Source: a bacterium
GTDB taxonomy: Bacteria > Bacillota > Clostridia > Oscillospirales > Oscillospiraceae
Assembly: GCA_019424865.1 (NCBI GenBank)
Contig: JAHYYS010000036.1
Location: forward strand, 1 to 25,661
DNA: 25,661 bases
Direction: 5' to 3'
Made by a program: the position numbers and the translations under genes
The notes under the pieces: generated by a model
The model's input: only the letters and a program-made list of their open reading frames with translations
What the model was told of the DNA's origin: nothing
Databases searched by the model: none
Shown: positions 1 through 7,212 of the stretch, in pieces
Position numbering within the stretch: position 1 is the first letter of the stretch
Layout of the letters: every line of letters begins with the position of its first letter

Positions 1-992
1 TGTGCTCCCTGGAGTATGAGGACCACCGTCCCCTGTACGACTGGGTGATCAACAATACCGACGTACCCAGCAAGCCCCGGCAGATCGAGTTTGCCCGTCT
101 GGGCATCAACTATACCGTCATGTCCAAGCGGAAGCTGCGCAAGCTGGTGGAGGAGCACTATGTCTCCGGCTGGGACGACCCCCGGATGCCCACTTTGTGC
201 GGCCTGCGCCGCCGGGGCTATACCCCCGCCTCCATCCGCAACTTCTGCGACCGCATCGGCGTGGCCAAAAACCCCTCCACCGTGGAGTACGCCTTCCTGG
301 AGCACTGCCTGCGGGAGGATCTGAACGACCACGCCCAGCGGGTCATGGCGGTGCTGCGCCCGGTGAAGCTGACCATCACCAACTACCCCGAGGGGAAGAG
401 CGAGACCTTCCCCGTGGAGAACAACCCCAACGATCCCCAGGCCGGCACCCGGGAGGTCACCTTCTCCCGCCACCTGTACGTGGAGGCCGACGACTTTTTG
501 GAGACGCCCATTCCCAAGTACAAGCGCCTCTATCCCGACGGCCCGGAGTGCCGTCTGAAGGGCGCCTATCTCATCCGCTGCACCGGCTGCGTCAAGGACG
601 AGGCGGGCAACGTCACCGAGATTCTGGCCACCTATGACCCTGAGAGCAGCGGAGGCAACCCCGCCGACGGCCGGAAGGTGAAGGGCGCCACCATCCACTG
701 GGTGGACGCCGCCACCGCTGTGGACGCCCAGGTGCGGCTGTACGACAACCTGTTTTCCGACCCCGATCCCGACGGCGGGGACAAGGACTTTCTGGACTGC
801 CTGAACCCCGCCTCTCTGGAGGTGCTCACCGGCTGCAAGCTGGAGGCCTCTCTGGCCTCCGCCCAGCCCGCCGACCGCTTCCAGTTCCTGCGTCTGGGCT
901 ACTTCTGCGCAGACAGCCGGGACTCCGCCCCCGGACATCTGGTCTTTAACCGGGCGGTGAGCCTGAAGGACAGCTTCAAGCCCGGCAAATAA
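1..992 (+). CDS. glnS: Glutaminyl-tRNA synthetase, C-terminal part (5' end outside window)
   Basis: Class I aminoacyl-tRNA synthetase that charges tRNA(Gln) in the cytoplasm. The frame is open from base 3, so the gene enters from the left; the N-terminal Rossmann half with the HIGH motif is not visible. What is seen matches bacterial GlnRS closely: the KMSKS-equivalent VMSKRKL, then GWDDPRMPT and LRRRGYTPASIRNFC, and the two-barrel anticodon-binding domain ending in GYFCADSRDS and VFNRAVSLKDSF. The stop is TAA at 990-992. A GTG at 45 lies inside the conserved region and is not a start. A perfect hairpin follows the stop, and the next gene is convergent. Having GlnRS suggests direct Gln-tRNA charging, though GatCAB could coexist elsewhere. 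Confidence 0.97.
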   Translation, partial: CSLEYEDHRPLYDWVINNTDVPSKPRQIEFARLGINYTVMSKRKLRKLVEEHYVSGWDDPRMPTLCGLRRRGYTPASIRNFCDRIGVAKNPSTVEYAFLEHCLREDLNDHAQRVMAVLRPVKLTITNYPEGKSETFPVENNPNDPQAGTREVTFSRHLYVEADDFLETPIPKYKRLYPDGPECRLKGAYLIRCTGCVKDEAGNVTEILATYDPESSGGNPADGRKVKGATIHWVDAATAVDAQVRLYDNLFSDPDPDGGDKDFLDCLNPASLEVLTGCKLEASLASAQPADRFQFLRLGYFCADSRDSAPGHLVFNRAVSLKDSFKPGK

Positions 993-1027
993 GCTTTGTC
1001 CCGGAAGCATTGCAGAAAAAGAGAGAC

Positions 1028-1146
1028 TGTTGAAAAAGCAGCGCGCCGCTTTGTGAAAAGCGGCGCGCTGCTCTTTCGAAATGACAGGAGCCCATTTTAT
1101 CCGCCGCCTGCGGACGGCGGAACGCCTTGCAGGCGGGCTTTTTCGC
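1028..1146 (+). repeat. Intergenic hairpin element, copy 1 of a dispersed family
   Basis: Starts with TGTTGAAAAAG, carries the 16-bp hairpin, then GAAATGAC, TTTTAT, a CCTGCGG-type hairpin, and ends GGCGGGCTTTTTCG. The order matches the element at 4341-4562 (TGTCGAAAAAG, hairpins, GGAAATGACGG, TTTTATT, CCTGCGG hairpin, GGGAGGGCTTTTTCGAC) although the internal hairpin sequence differs. Boundaries are by eye. Confidence 0.55.
1037..1072. terminator. Bidirectional hairpin terminator between glnS and the GDH operon
   Basis: Perfect 16-bp inverted repeat (arms 1037-1052 and 1057-1072) around a GTGA tetraloop. Read on the minus strand the hairpin is followed by a T-run (complement of 1033-1037); on the plus strand it is followed by CTTT. 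It lies between convergent glnS and the GDH operon, so it can end both transcripts. It is also the variable hairpin of the repeat element at 1028-1146. Confidence 0.8.
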
Positions 1147-1162
1147 TTCCGTTGGCCGCTTC

Positions 1163-2506
1163 CTACATCCCCTGGGCCAGCATGGCCTCTGAGATGCGCT
1201 TGAAGGCGGCAATATCATTTCCGGCGATCAGGTCATAGCCCAGGCTGTATTCTTCCGCCGTGGCCGCGGACGCGTCGTAAATGGAGCCCATAATGTCCCG
1301 CAGCTTCTGTTCCACTTCCTGCCGGGACCAGCTGTACCGGATGCTGTTCTGGGCCATCTCCAGGGCGGACACCGCCACACCGCCGGTGCCCGCCGCCCGG
1401 GAACCCGCCGTCAGAATCTTGGGGCTCAGGCGCAGCAGCCTCAGGGCGTCGGTGGTGGCGGGCATATTGGCGCCCTCCACATAGTACCGCACGTCATTGG
1501 CCAGAATGCACACCGCGTCCTCCACATCCAGCTCATTCTGGGTCGCGCAGGGGATGACCACATCCGCCGGCACCCGCCAGGGCCTCTGCCCCGGGAAGAA
1601 CTCCACGCCGAACCGCCGGGCATAGGGGGCGACCTTATCCTCCCCGCTGAAGCGCATGGCCAGCATAAAGTCCAGCTTTTCCCGGGTGCATACCCCCTCC
1701 GGGTCGTAGATATAGCCGTCAGGGCCGGACAGAGTGACCACCCTGGCCCCCAGCTCCGCCGCCTTGGAGCAGACGCCCCACGCGGTGTTGCCGAAGCCGG
1801 AGACCGCAATCCGGACGCCCTCCAGCCCCTCTCCCTGGCGTTCCAGCATGCGGGCCAGGAAATACACGGTGCCAAAGCCGGCGGCCTCCTGGCGGATTAC
1901 GCTTCCGCCGTAGGTCAGCCCCTTGCCGGTGAGGGCGCTGCTCTCCGCCCGGCCCGCAAGCCGCTTGTACTGGCCGTACAGATAGCCAATCTCCCGGGCT
2001 CCAACCCCGATGTCGCCGGCGGGAATGTCGGTATCCGCACCGATATAGCGGTACAGGGCCGTCATAAAGCTCTGGCAAAAGCGCATGATCTCCCGGCTGC
2101 TCCGCCCCCGCGGGTCAAAGTCGGCGCCGCCGGCGGCCCCGCCGATGGGCAGGCCGGTGAGGGCATTTTTATAGGTCTGCTCAAAGCCCAGGAACTTGAC
2201 CACCCCCTCGTTCACCGTGGGGTGAAAGCGCAGCCCGCCCTTATAGGGGCCGATGGCGCTGTTGAACTGCACCCGATAGCCCCGGTTGGTGTGGACCGCC
2301 CCCTGGTCGTCCGTCCAGGGGACCAGGAAGGACACCATCCGCTCTGGCTCCACCATGCGGGTGAGCAGGTCCTGCTGCTCGTAGCGGGGGTCGTCCAGGG
2401 CCGGCTCGATCATCTCCAGCCAGGTCAGGACGGACTGGAGATACTCCGGCTGACCGGCATAGCGCTGCTTCAGGTGCTCCGACACGCGGGCAGCATACAC
2501 GTTCAT
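1163..2506 (-). CDS. NAD-type glutamate dehydrogenase paralogue lacking the catalytic lysine
   Basis: 447 aa, full family length, collinear with Clostridium symbiosum NAD-linked GDH. Residue numbers coincide: K89 (GPYKGGLRF), K113, D165 (IPAGDIGVGAREIG) and S380 are all present. The catalytic lysine K125 of the GGAKGG motif is replaced: the protein reads LPIGGAAGGADFDP, with codon GCC at 2132-2134. The conserved NAGG asparagine is also changed (AAGTGGVAVS, G373). The nucleotide-binding part (SGFGNTAWG, SGPDGYIYDPEG) is of the NAD-specific type, unlike the upstream gene. ATG at 2506 has a GGGGGCGGGG purine tract upstream and lies 13 bp after the gdhA stop, so the two are probably co-transcribed. 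Normal GDH activity is doubtful; it could be a hexamer partner, a regulator or an altered enzyme. No frameshift or stop is seen, so it is not a simple pseudogene. Confidence 0.93.
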   Translation of the reverse strand: MNVYAARVSEHLKQRYAGQPEYLQSVLTWLEMIEPALDDPRYEQQDLLTRMVEPERMVSFLVPWTDDQGAVHTNRGYRVQFNSAIGPYKGGLRFHPTVNEGVVKFLGFEQTYKNALTGLPIGGAAGGADFDPRGRSSREIMRFCQSFMTALYRYIGADTDIPAGDIGVGAREIGYLYGQYKRLAGRAESSALTGKGLTYGGSVIRQEAAGFGTVYFLARMLERQGEGLEGVRIAVSGFGNTAWGVCSKAAELGARVVTLSGPDGYIYDPEGVCTREKLDFMLAMRFSGEDKVAPYARRFGVEFFPGQRPWRVPADVVIPCATQNELDVEDAVCILANDVRYYVEGANMPATTDALRLLRLSPKILTAGSRAAGTGGVAVSALEMAQNSIRYSWSRQEVEQKLRDIMGSIYDASAATAEEYSLGYDLIAGNDIAAFKRISEAMLAQGM

Positions 2507-2519
2507 GTCCCCGCCCCCT

Positions 2520-3866
2520 TTACACCACGCCGTAGGCCAGCATGGAATCGGCCACCTTCAGGAAGCCCGCGATATTGGCCCCGGCCACCAGGTTGCCCGC
2601 CATGCCGTACCGCTCCGCCGCCTGGGAGGCGCTGCGGTACAGATCCGTCATGATCCGTTTCAAGTGATCGTCCACCTCCTGGAAGCTCCAGAAGAAGCGC
2701 ATGGAGTTCTGGCTCATCTCCAGTGCGGACACCGCCACGCCGCCGGCATTGGCCGCCTTGGCCGGAGCAAAGAGGATGCCGGCCGCCTGGAAGGCCTCCA
2801 CCGCCTCGGGGGTACAGGGCATGTTGGCCCCCTCCGCCACCGCAAAGCACCCGTTGGCAATCAGGGCCCTGGCCGAGGCGCCGTCCAGCTCGTTCTGGGT
2901 GGCGCAGGGCAGGGCGATTCCGCAGGGGATCTGCCAGATGCCCGAGCAGCCCTCGCGGTACTGTGCACTGGGGCGGCGCCGGGTATACTCCGCAATGCGC
3001 TGGCGCTCCACTTCCTTCACCTGCTTCATCAAAGCCAGGTCTATCCCGTCCGGGTCATACACATAGCCGTTGGAGTCGGACATGGCCGCCACCCTGCCGC
3101 CAAGCTCCGCGGCCTTTTCACAGGCATAGAGCGCCACATTGCCCGAGCCGGAGATGACCACGGTCTCCCCCTGGAAGGAGCGGCCGGCGTCCTGAATCAT
3201 GTTGTCTGTGAAATAGCACAGGCCGTAGCCGGTGGCCTCCTTCCGGGCCAGGCTGCCGCCATAGGAAAGGCCCTTCCCGGTGAGGACGCCGGTGAACTCG
3301 TTGCGCAGCCGCTTGTACTGACCAAACAGATAGCCAATTTCCCGGGCCCCCACCCCGATGTCGCCGGCGGGCACATCGGTGTCGGGCCCGATGTATTTGA
3401 ACAGCTCGTTCATAAAGCTCTGGCAGAAGCGCATAACCTCGTTGTTGGACTTGCCCTTGGGATCAAAGTCGCTGCCCCCCTTGCCCCCGCCGATGGGCAG
3501 GCCGGTGAGGCTGTTTTTAAAGGTCTGTTCAAAGCCCAGGAATTTGATGATGCTCTCATTGACCGAGGGGTGGAAGCGCAGCCCGCCCTTGTAGGGGCCG
3601 ATAGCGCTGTTGAACTGCACCCGGTAGCCCCGGTTGACATGAATGCGGCCCTGGTCATCCTCCCAGGGAACCCGGAACTTGATGGTCCGCTCCGGCTCCA
3701 CCAGACAGTCCATCACGCCCTCGGTGATCAGCTCGGGACGGGCATTGACCACCGGAGCCAGCGAGGTCAGCACCTCCCGCACCGCCTGGTGAAACTCCGG
3801 CTCGGCGGGGTCCCGCCGGACTACCCGCTCCATCAGGCCGTTCAGATACTCATTTTGAATGCTCAT
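2520..3866 (-). CDS. gdhA: NADP-type glutamate dehydrogenase
   Basis: 448 aa. Reversible reductive amination of 2-oxoglutarate with ammonia to glutamate, a cytoplasmic hexamer used mainly for nitrogen assimilation. The catalytic set is intact: GPYKGGLRFHP (K93), K117, the GGGKGGSDFDP lysine (K129), VPAGDIGVGAREIG, and NAGGVAVSALEMSQNS. The dinucleotide fold reads SGSGNVA and then SDSNGYVYD, the SDS pattern typical of NADP-specific E. coli-type GdhA. ATG at 3866 follows a good GGGGAGGAAGGAACGGAT Shine-Dalgarno region. A near-consensus sigma-A promoter lies about 60 bp upstream. It is the first gene of a two-gene operon with the K125A paralogue. Coenzyme preference is inferred from motif type only. 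Confidence 0.97.
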   Translation of the reverse strand: MSIQNEYLNGLMERVVRRDPAEPEFHQAVREVLTSLAPVVNARPELITEGVMDCLVEPERTIKFRVPWEDDQGRIHVNRGYRVQFNSAIGPYKGGLRFHPSVNESIIKFLGFEQTFKNSLTGLPIGGGKGGSDFDPKGKSNNEVMRFCQSFMNELFKYIGPDTDVPAGDIGVGAREIGYLFGQYKRLRNEFTGVLTGKGLSYGGSLARKEATGYGLCYFTDNMIQDAGRSFQGETVVISGSGNVALYACEKAAELGGRVAAMSDSNGYVYDPDGIDLALMKQVKEVERQRIAEYTRRRPSAQYREGCSGIWQIPCGIALPCATQNELDGASARALIANGCFAVAEGANMPCTPEAVEAFQAAGILFAPAKAANAGGVAVSALEMSQNSMRFFWSFQEVDDHLKRIMTDLYRSASQAAERYGMAGNLVAGANIAGFLKVADSMLAYGVV

Positions 3867-3925
3867 ATCCGTTCCTTCCTCCCCATTTCATAATTTTCTA
3901 TTTTGCTATACCGTTAGTTTATTAA

Positions 3926-3954
3926 AGTATACATTACGTCTTTTCGCAAGTCAA
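3926..3954 (-). promoter_or_regulatory. Sigma-A promoter of the gdhA operon
   Basis: On the minus strand: -35 TTGACT (3949-3954), 17-nt spacer, -10 TATACT (3926-3931). The leader to the gdhA ATG at 3866 is about 55 nt, AT-rich, and includes the Shine-Dalgarno site. No clear operator dyad is visible. Confidence 0.75.
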
Positions 3955-4260
3955 TGAATTTTATCCTGCATTTTATTCATTTTTCTTTCCGCTTATATTT
4001 TCGACGTTTTATCGACTGTTTTGTTTCCTTTCACGAACTCTGCAGGATTCCTATTAGTTTATGGCTATACCTCCCCTGATATACGGTGTTTTCCTATGGC
4101 CCTCTCTCCAGCTGACAGATGTATAAGAGACCCCAATGCACGGAAAAGGTCCCGTTCCGCAGTTTTCATTGCAGAAAATGTCAATTCCCCCGCTCCAAGG
4201 ACCAGCTGATCCGCGATGTACCCCAAAAATTCTTATCTGAAACGCTGAAACACAAAAGAA
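3955..4260. other. AT-rich intergenic stretch, no gene recognised
   Basis: About 300 bases, conspicuously AT-rich compared with the rest of the window, between the gdhA promoter and a hairpin cluster. Short open frames of 62-73 codons on both strands have low-complexity or unfamiliar translations and no convincing ribosome site. Nothing recognisable is seen; it may be decayed sequence. Confidence 0.5.
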
Positions 4261-4300
4261 CAAGCGGCGCATCACCCGAAATCAGGTGATGCGCCGCTTG
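4261..4300 (-). terminator. 16-bp perfect hairpin, probable terminator
   Basis: Arms 4261-4276 and 4285-4300 are perfect reverse complements around an 8-nt loop. On the minus strand the hairpin is followed by TTCTTTTGTGTTTC, giving a plausible rho-independent terminator for transcripts arriving from the anti-sigma operon. A second stable dyad (4309-4338, CTCAG/CTGAG ends with GGCCGCC/GGCGGCC) lies next to it. Confidence 0.6.
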
Positions 4301-4340
4301 TCTATCCTCTCAGAGGCCGCCCGCAGGCGGCCCCTGAGCC

Positions 4341-4562
4341 TGTCGAAAAAGTGGCTTGTCAATTTCTATCAATTGACAAGCCACTTTTTCGAGAAAGGCA
4401 GCACGAAAGACAGTCCTCGATTTCTTGAGAAAAAGTCGGACTGTCTTTCGTGAGAGGTGTCATTTCCGACGTACACGCCGCCGGAAATGACGGATTCAAT
4501 TTTATTCCTGCGGCTACGACCGCAGGAACTCCCTGCGGGAGGGCTTTTTCGACAAGCAGAAG
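4341..4562 (+). repeat. MITE-like intergenic hairpin element, copy 2
   Basis: Bounded by an 11-bp inverted repeat, TGTCGAAAAAG at 4341-4351 and CTTTTTCGACA at 4544-4554. It contains in order: a perfect 22-bp hairpin (4343-4364/4371-4392); a 15-bp hairpin (4402-4416/4438-4452); a 10-bp hairpin around GTCATTTCCG (4459-4468/4482-4491); CCTGCGG/CCGCAGG (4507-4513/4520-4526); and a small CTCCC/GGGAG hairpin. The left part is present in inverted orientation at 7083-7166, and the right part resembles 1097-1145 and 10422-10470. No coding capacity. Confidence 0.65.
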
Positions 4563-4592
4563 CGGCCCCAGGGCACCGGGGCCGCTTCTGCT
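4555..4592 (-). terminator. Hairpin downstream of the anti-sigma gene
   Basis: 15-bp perfect stem (4555-4569/4578-4592), 32 bp past the anti-sigma stop codon. No T-run follows on the minus strand, so it may act as an mRNA 3' stabiliser or weak terminator, with the true terminator further down. Confidence 0.5.
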
Positions 4593-4624
4593 GCTTTCTG
4601 TGCCAACAGGCCGGACGCTCCGTC

Positions 4625-6232
4625 TCAGTCCGTCTCGTGGGAGAGCACCGCGCCGGAGGTTCCGTCAATGACATACTCATATTCCCTGCCGCCGGCTTCA
4701 AATTCCACCTCGTACTCCAGGCGGCCGTCCTCATAGTCCCGATCTACCTTCCGGTCATGTGCCGCGTCCTGGGACACGCCGGCGTGAGCCAGTGCATACT
4801 GCATCGCCGCCTCTCCCCCAATGTCGTCGGCTTCGGAAGCGGACTCCGGCTGACTGCGGCCGTGCTCCTCCTTCTCGCTCTCCAGAACCGCGCCGCTGCC
4901 GCCGTCAATCTTGTACTCATATTTGGTGGAATCCACCCAGAACTGCACCTCATATTCCAGGCGGCCGTCTTCATAGTCCCGCTCCGTCTCCACCGAGGAC
5001 GCCTGGCCCGCGTCCACACCTGCGTGGGCAAACGCAGCCGCCTTGGCCGCCTCCCCGCCGATATCGCCGGAGGCGGTACTGCCGCCGGAGGTGCTTCCCC
5101 CTGTTTCGGCGCTGCTTCCGGTGCCGGAGGCGCTGCTCCCTCCGCCGGACTGGCCGGTGCTCCCCCCATAGAGCTCCTGTTTCTGCTTGACAATCTCCCC
5201 GGTCAGGGCGTCGATATCATACTCATACTCCCCCGCGCTGGTGTAGAACTCCAGCTCATAGACCATCCGGCCGTCCTCATAGTCGTATTCAATTTCCTTC
5301 ACCGTCACATCCGCCGCCGACAGCCCCGCATGGGACAGGGCGGCGGCCAGGGCCGCCTCTGTCCCAATATAGGCCCCGTCGCTGGCCTGCCCGGTGGACT
5401 GCAGACCCGAACTCACGGTTCCGGAGCCTGTACTCTCCCCCTCGCCCGAGGGCGCCTCCGTCCCCGGGTCTGTCTGGGTGCCTTCCGCCTCCATCGAGGT
5501 GTAGAGCAGGTTCAGCTCGTTAATGGACAGGCCCACCAGCTCCTCAAAGGTATGCAGGCCGCCGCTGCCGTCCACAATGGTCTGAATCAGCGCCGCCTTG
5601 CCCGCGGAGATGCCGTACTCCTCCGCTTGCTGCCTCAGCTGCGCACTGTTCTGGATGGTCTGGGACAAAATGGCCCCGTTGACCTGGGCCCCGGCCAGAA
5701 TGGCGTCGGCCTGAGCGGTAAGCTCCTGCTGCAGCCGGGTACCCCGGGCAGCGTCGTCATCCTCCACCGTAATCAGGATGGAGTTGGCCAGCTCGTCCAC
5801 ATATCCATTTTTCAGCAGGGAACCCACAATAGCGTTCAGCGCCACGTCCAGCTGGGTACCCTTCAGTTCCATCCCCTCCAGCACCACCGCCGCGTCATCG
5901 TTCATGGGCTGGGCGGAGAGTACCTTTTCCTGCCGGTTGACCGTCAGGGCAATGCTGGGATTGACATCCAGCGATATCACCGAGGCCACCGCATGGCTCA
6001 CCTGGTAATAATATCCTCCGCCCCCGCCCAGCACCGCCAGCACCAGACAGGCGGCCAGCACCGCCGGCATCCACCGTCTCTTTTTGACTTCCGGCCGCTT
6101 CCGGGGCTGCGCCTGGAGGGGAACCACCTTCTCCTCCGCGGCCCCACAGCGGGCCAAAATCTCTTCCAAATCGTCCGGAACCGCCCGGGACACGGCCTTG
6201 GCCAGGCGCAGCTCCAATTCCTGATCTGTCAC
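4625..6232 (-). CDS. Membrane anti-sigma factor, RsgI-like middle domain plus three PepSY repeats
   Basis: 535 aa. A cytoplasmic N-terminus (about 1-53), presumed to bind the sigma factor encoded just upstream, is followed by basic residues KKRR and one membrane segment (about 55-76). Then comes an extracytoplasmic segment with the RsgI-type signature SLDVNPSIALTVNRQEKVL (about 87-105). A Ser/Gly/Thr-rich linker leads into three PepSY-like repeats at about 288-350, 390-453 and 470-532. Each repeat has the pattern (I)G.EAA..A..HAG, YEDGR..YE..F, then YEY.IDG.(S/T)G. Start is GTG at 6232, overlapping the sigma stop by four bases (GTGA), the usual coupling of ECF sigma/anti-sigma pairs. The signal sensed is unknown. 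Domain assignment rests on motif recognition. Confidence 0.88.
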   Translation of the reverse strand: MTDQELELRLAKAVSRAVPDDLEEILARCGAAEEKVVPLQAQPRKRPEVKKRRWMPAVLAACLVLAVLGGGGGYYYQVSHAVASVISLDVNPSIALTVNRQEKVLSAQPMNDDAAVVLEGMELKGTQLDVALNAIVGSLLKNGYVDELANSILITVEDDDAARGTRLQQELTAQADAILAGAQVNGAILSQTIQNSAQLRQQAEEYGISAGKAALIQTIVDGSGGLHTFEELVGLSINELNLLYTSMEAEGTQTDPGTEAPSGEGESTGSGTVSSGLQSTGQASDGAYIGTEAALAAALSHAGLSAADVTVKEIEYDYEDGRMVYELEFYTSAGEYEYDIDALTGEIVKQKQELYGGSTGQSGGGSSASGTGSSAETGGSTSGGSTASGDIGGEAAKAAAFAHAGVDAGQASSVETERDYEDGRLEYEVQFWVDSTKYEYKIDGGSGAVLESEKEEHGRSQPESASEADDIGGEAAMQYALAHAGVSQDAAHDRKVDRDYEDGRLEYEVEFEAGGREYEYVIDGTSGAVLSHETD

Positions 6233-6807
6233 AGGGCGTCATCTCCTTCCAATTGAACCCGTAATTTTTTCAGCGCCCGATGGTATTTGGACAGCACGGT
6301 AGCCAGCGGCATCTCCAGCAGGGCGGCGATCTCCCGGTGCTTCAGCCCGGTCACCGCGTGGAGCAAAACCACCTGCCGCTCCACGTCTCCCAGAGAGGCC
6401 AGGGCCTGCTGCAGGACCTCCCGGTCCTCCGGCGTCACGTCGGGGCCGTCCGCCGGAATGGCGTTCCACTCCTCCTCGCTCAGCTCCCCCTGCCGTGCCC
6501 CCTGGCGCAGCTTCATCCGGGACAGATTCCGGGCAATGGTCAAAAGCCAGGCCATGGGAGATCCCTGGGCCCGGTACTGCCCCGCATTTTCCCACACCCG
6601 CACATAGGTGTCCTGGGTCACATCCTGGGCATCGTGGGCGTTTTTCAAATAGGACAGCGCCAGGGCGTATACCGCCGCCCGGGTCCGGTGGTACAGCTGT
6701 GCCAGATCCTCATGCTCTCCGCCGGCGATGCCCGCGAGCAGGCGCTCCAGCTCCCTCTGGTCCCCGCCCCCATATTCCGCTGTCCGGACCATCAACCCCA
6801 TCAACAT
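6229..6807 (-). CDS. ECF-type RNA polymerase sigma factor
   Basis: About 192 aa from the chosen start. Region 2 is visible (LYHRTRAAVYALALSYLKN, DAQDVTQDTYVRVWENAGQY, MAWLLTIARNLSRMKLR). Region 4 follows (LGDVERQVVLLHAVTGLKHREIAALLEM, VLSKYHRALKKLRVQL) with the -35-recognising helix. There is no region 3, as expected for ECF sigmas. ATG at 6816 is only one base from the GGAG, so the in-frame ATG at 6807, ten bases from AGGAG, is preferred. The gene is translationally coupled to the downstream anti-sigma gene. It probably directs a cell-envelope response regulon; whether it autoregulates cannot be told, because the visible promoter is sigma-A-like. Confidence 0.93.
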   Translation of the reverse strand: MLMGLMVRTAEYGGGDQRELERLLAGIAGGEHEDLAQLYHRTRAAVYALALSYLKNAHDAQDVTQDTYVRVWENAGQYRAQGSPMAWLLTIARNLSRMKLRQGARQGELSEEEWNAIPADGPDVTPEDREVLQQALASLGDVERQVVLLHAVTGLKHREIAALLEMPLATVLSKYHRALKKLRVQLEGDDAL

Positions 6808-6923
6808 CGTTCCCATACTCCTGTCATATCAGAAATGCCGCGGCAGGCTTGTTTATTGCACCTAATAAAAAATTTTTTATTCACGCCTGCCTTCCGCGCC
6901 CGTATCCATCGTCGTACAGCACT

Positions 6924-6953
6924 ATTATACGGCCAACCCCTGGAAAAAGACAA
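6924..6953 (-). promoter_or_regulatory. Sigma-A-like promoter of the sigma/anti-sigma operon
   Basis: Minus strand: -35 TTGTCT (6948-6953), 18-nt spacer, -10 TATAAT (6924-6929). The leader to 6807 is about 110 nt and contains an AT-rich dyad near 6863-6880 flanked by GGCAGGC/GCCTGCC, which could form a long hairpin in the 5' UTR. Confidence 0.55.
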
Positions 6954-7027
6954 GCGCTGTTTTTGCCATATGCATCATTTACAGCAAACCGGAGTCTGTA
7001 AAGCCGCCGGGGCTCCTCCAATTTTTT

Positions 7028-7067
7028 ATCAAAAAAACGAACCGCTGCGGAAAGAACTTCCGCAGCG
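7028..7067 (-). terminator. Rho-independent terminator of bioY
   Basis: 10-bp stem CGCTGCGGAA/TTCCGCAGCG (7043-7052/7058-7067) with a 5-nt loop. On the minus strand it is followed by a strong T-run (complement of 7031-7037). It lies about 145 bp beyond the bioY stop, after the repeat element at 7083-7166. Confidence 0.8.
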
Positions 7068-7082
7068 CAGCTTGTGACGACG

Positions 7083-7166
7083 ACATCGAGGACTGTCTTT
7101 CGTGCAGCCTTTCTCGAAAAAGCGGCTTGTCAATTTCAATCAATTGACAAGCCGCTTTTTCCACAG
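7083..7166 (-). repeat. Intergenic hairpin element, inverted partial copy of 4341-4423
   Basis: Read on the minus strand it matches the left part of the element at 4341. It has a 20-bp hairpin (7116-7135/7142-7161) with a 6-nt loop, then CTTTCTCGAAAA and GAGGACTGTCTTTCGTGC. Compared with the other copy, one stem base pair is changed on both arms (GTGG/CCAC there, GCGG/CCGC here), so pairing is kept. It lies in the bioY 3' region. Confidence 0.7.
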
Positions 7167-7212
7167 TCTCGCGGTCCTTTTTCTCTGATTTTCTCCATCC
7201 CCGGCTGCGGCT

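Noticed and set aside
1163..2506. Second GDH as a decayed pseudogene
   Set aside because: Full length, no frameshift, good ribosome site, all other key residues kept. Only the catalytic lysine and a nearby Asn are altered.
4117..4131. AGATGTATAAGAGAC, close to the Tn5/Nextera mosaic end
   Set aside because: It lacks two internal bases of the 19-bp mosaic end and the match stops at GAC, so it is weak evidence of a library artefact. Worth a glance at read coverage, but not claimed.
4021..4275. Short open frames on both strands in the AT-rich gap (62 and 73 codons)
   Set aside because: No good ribosome site, no recognisable sequence, overlapping on opposite strands.
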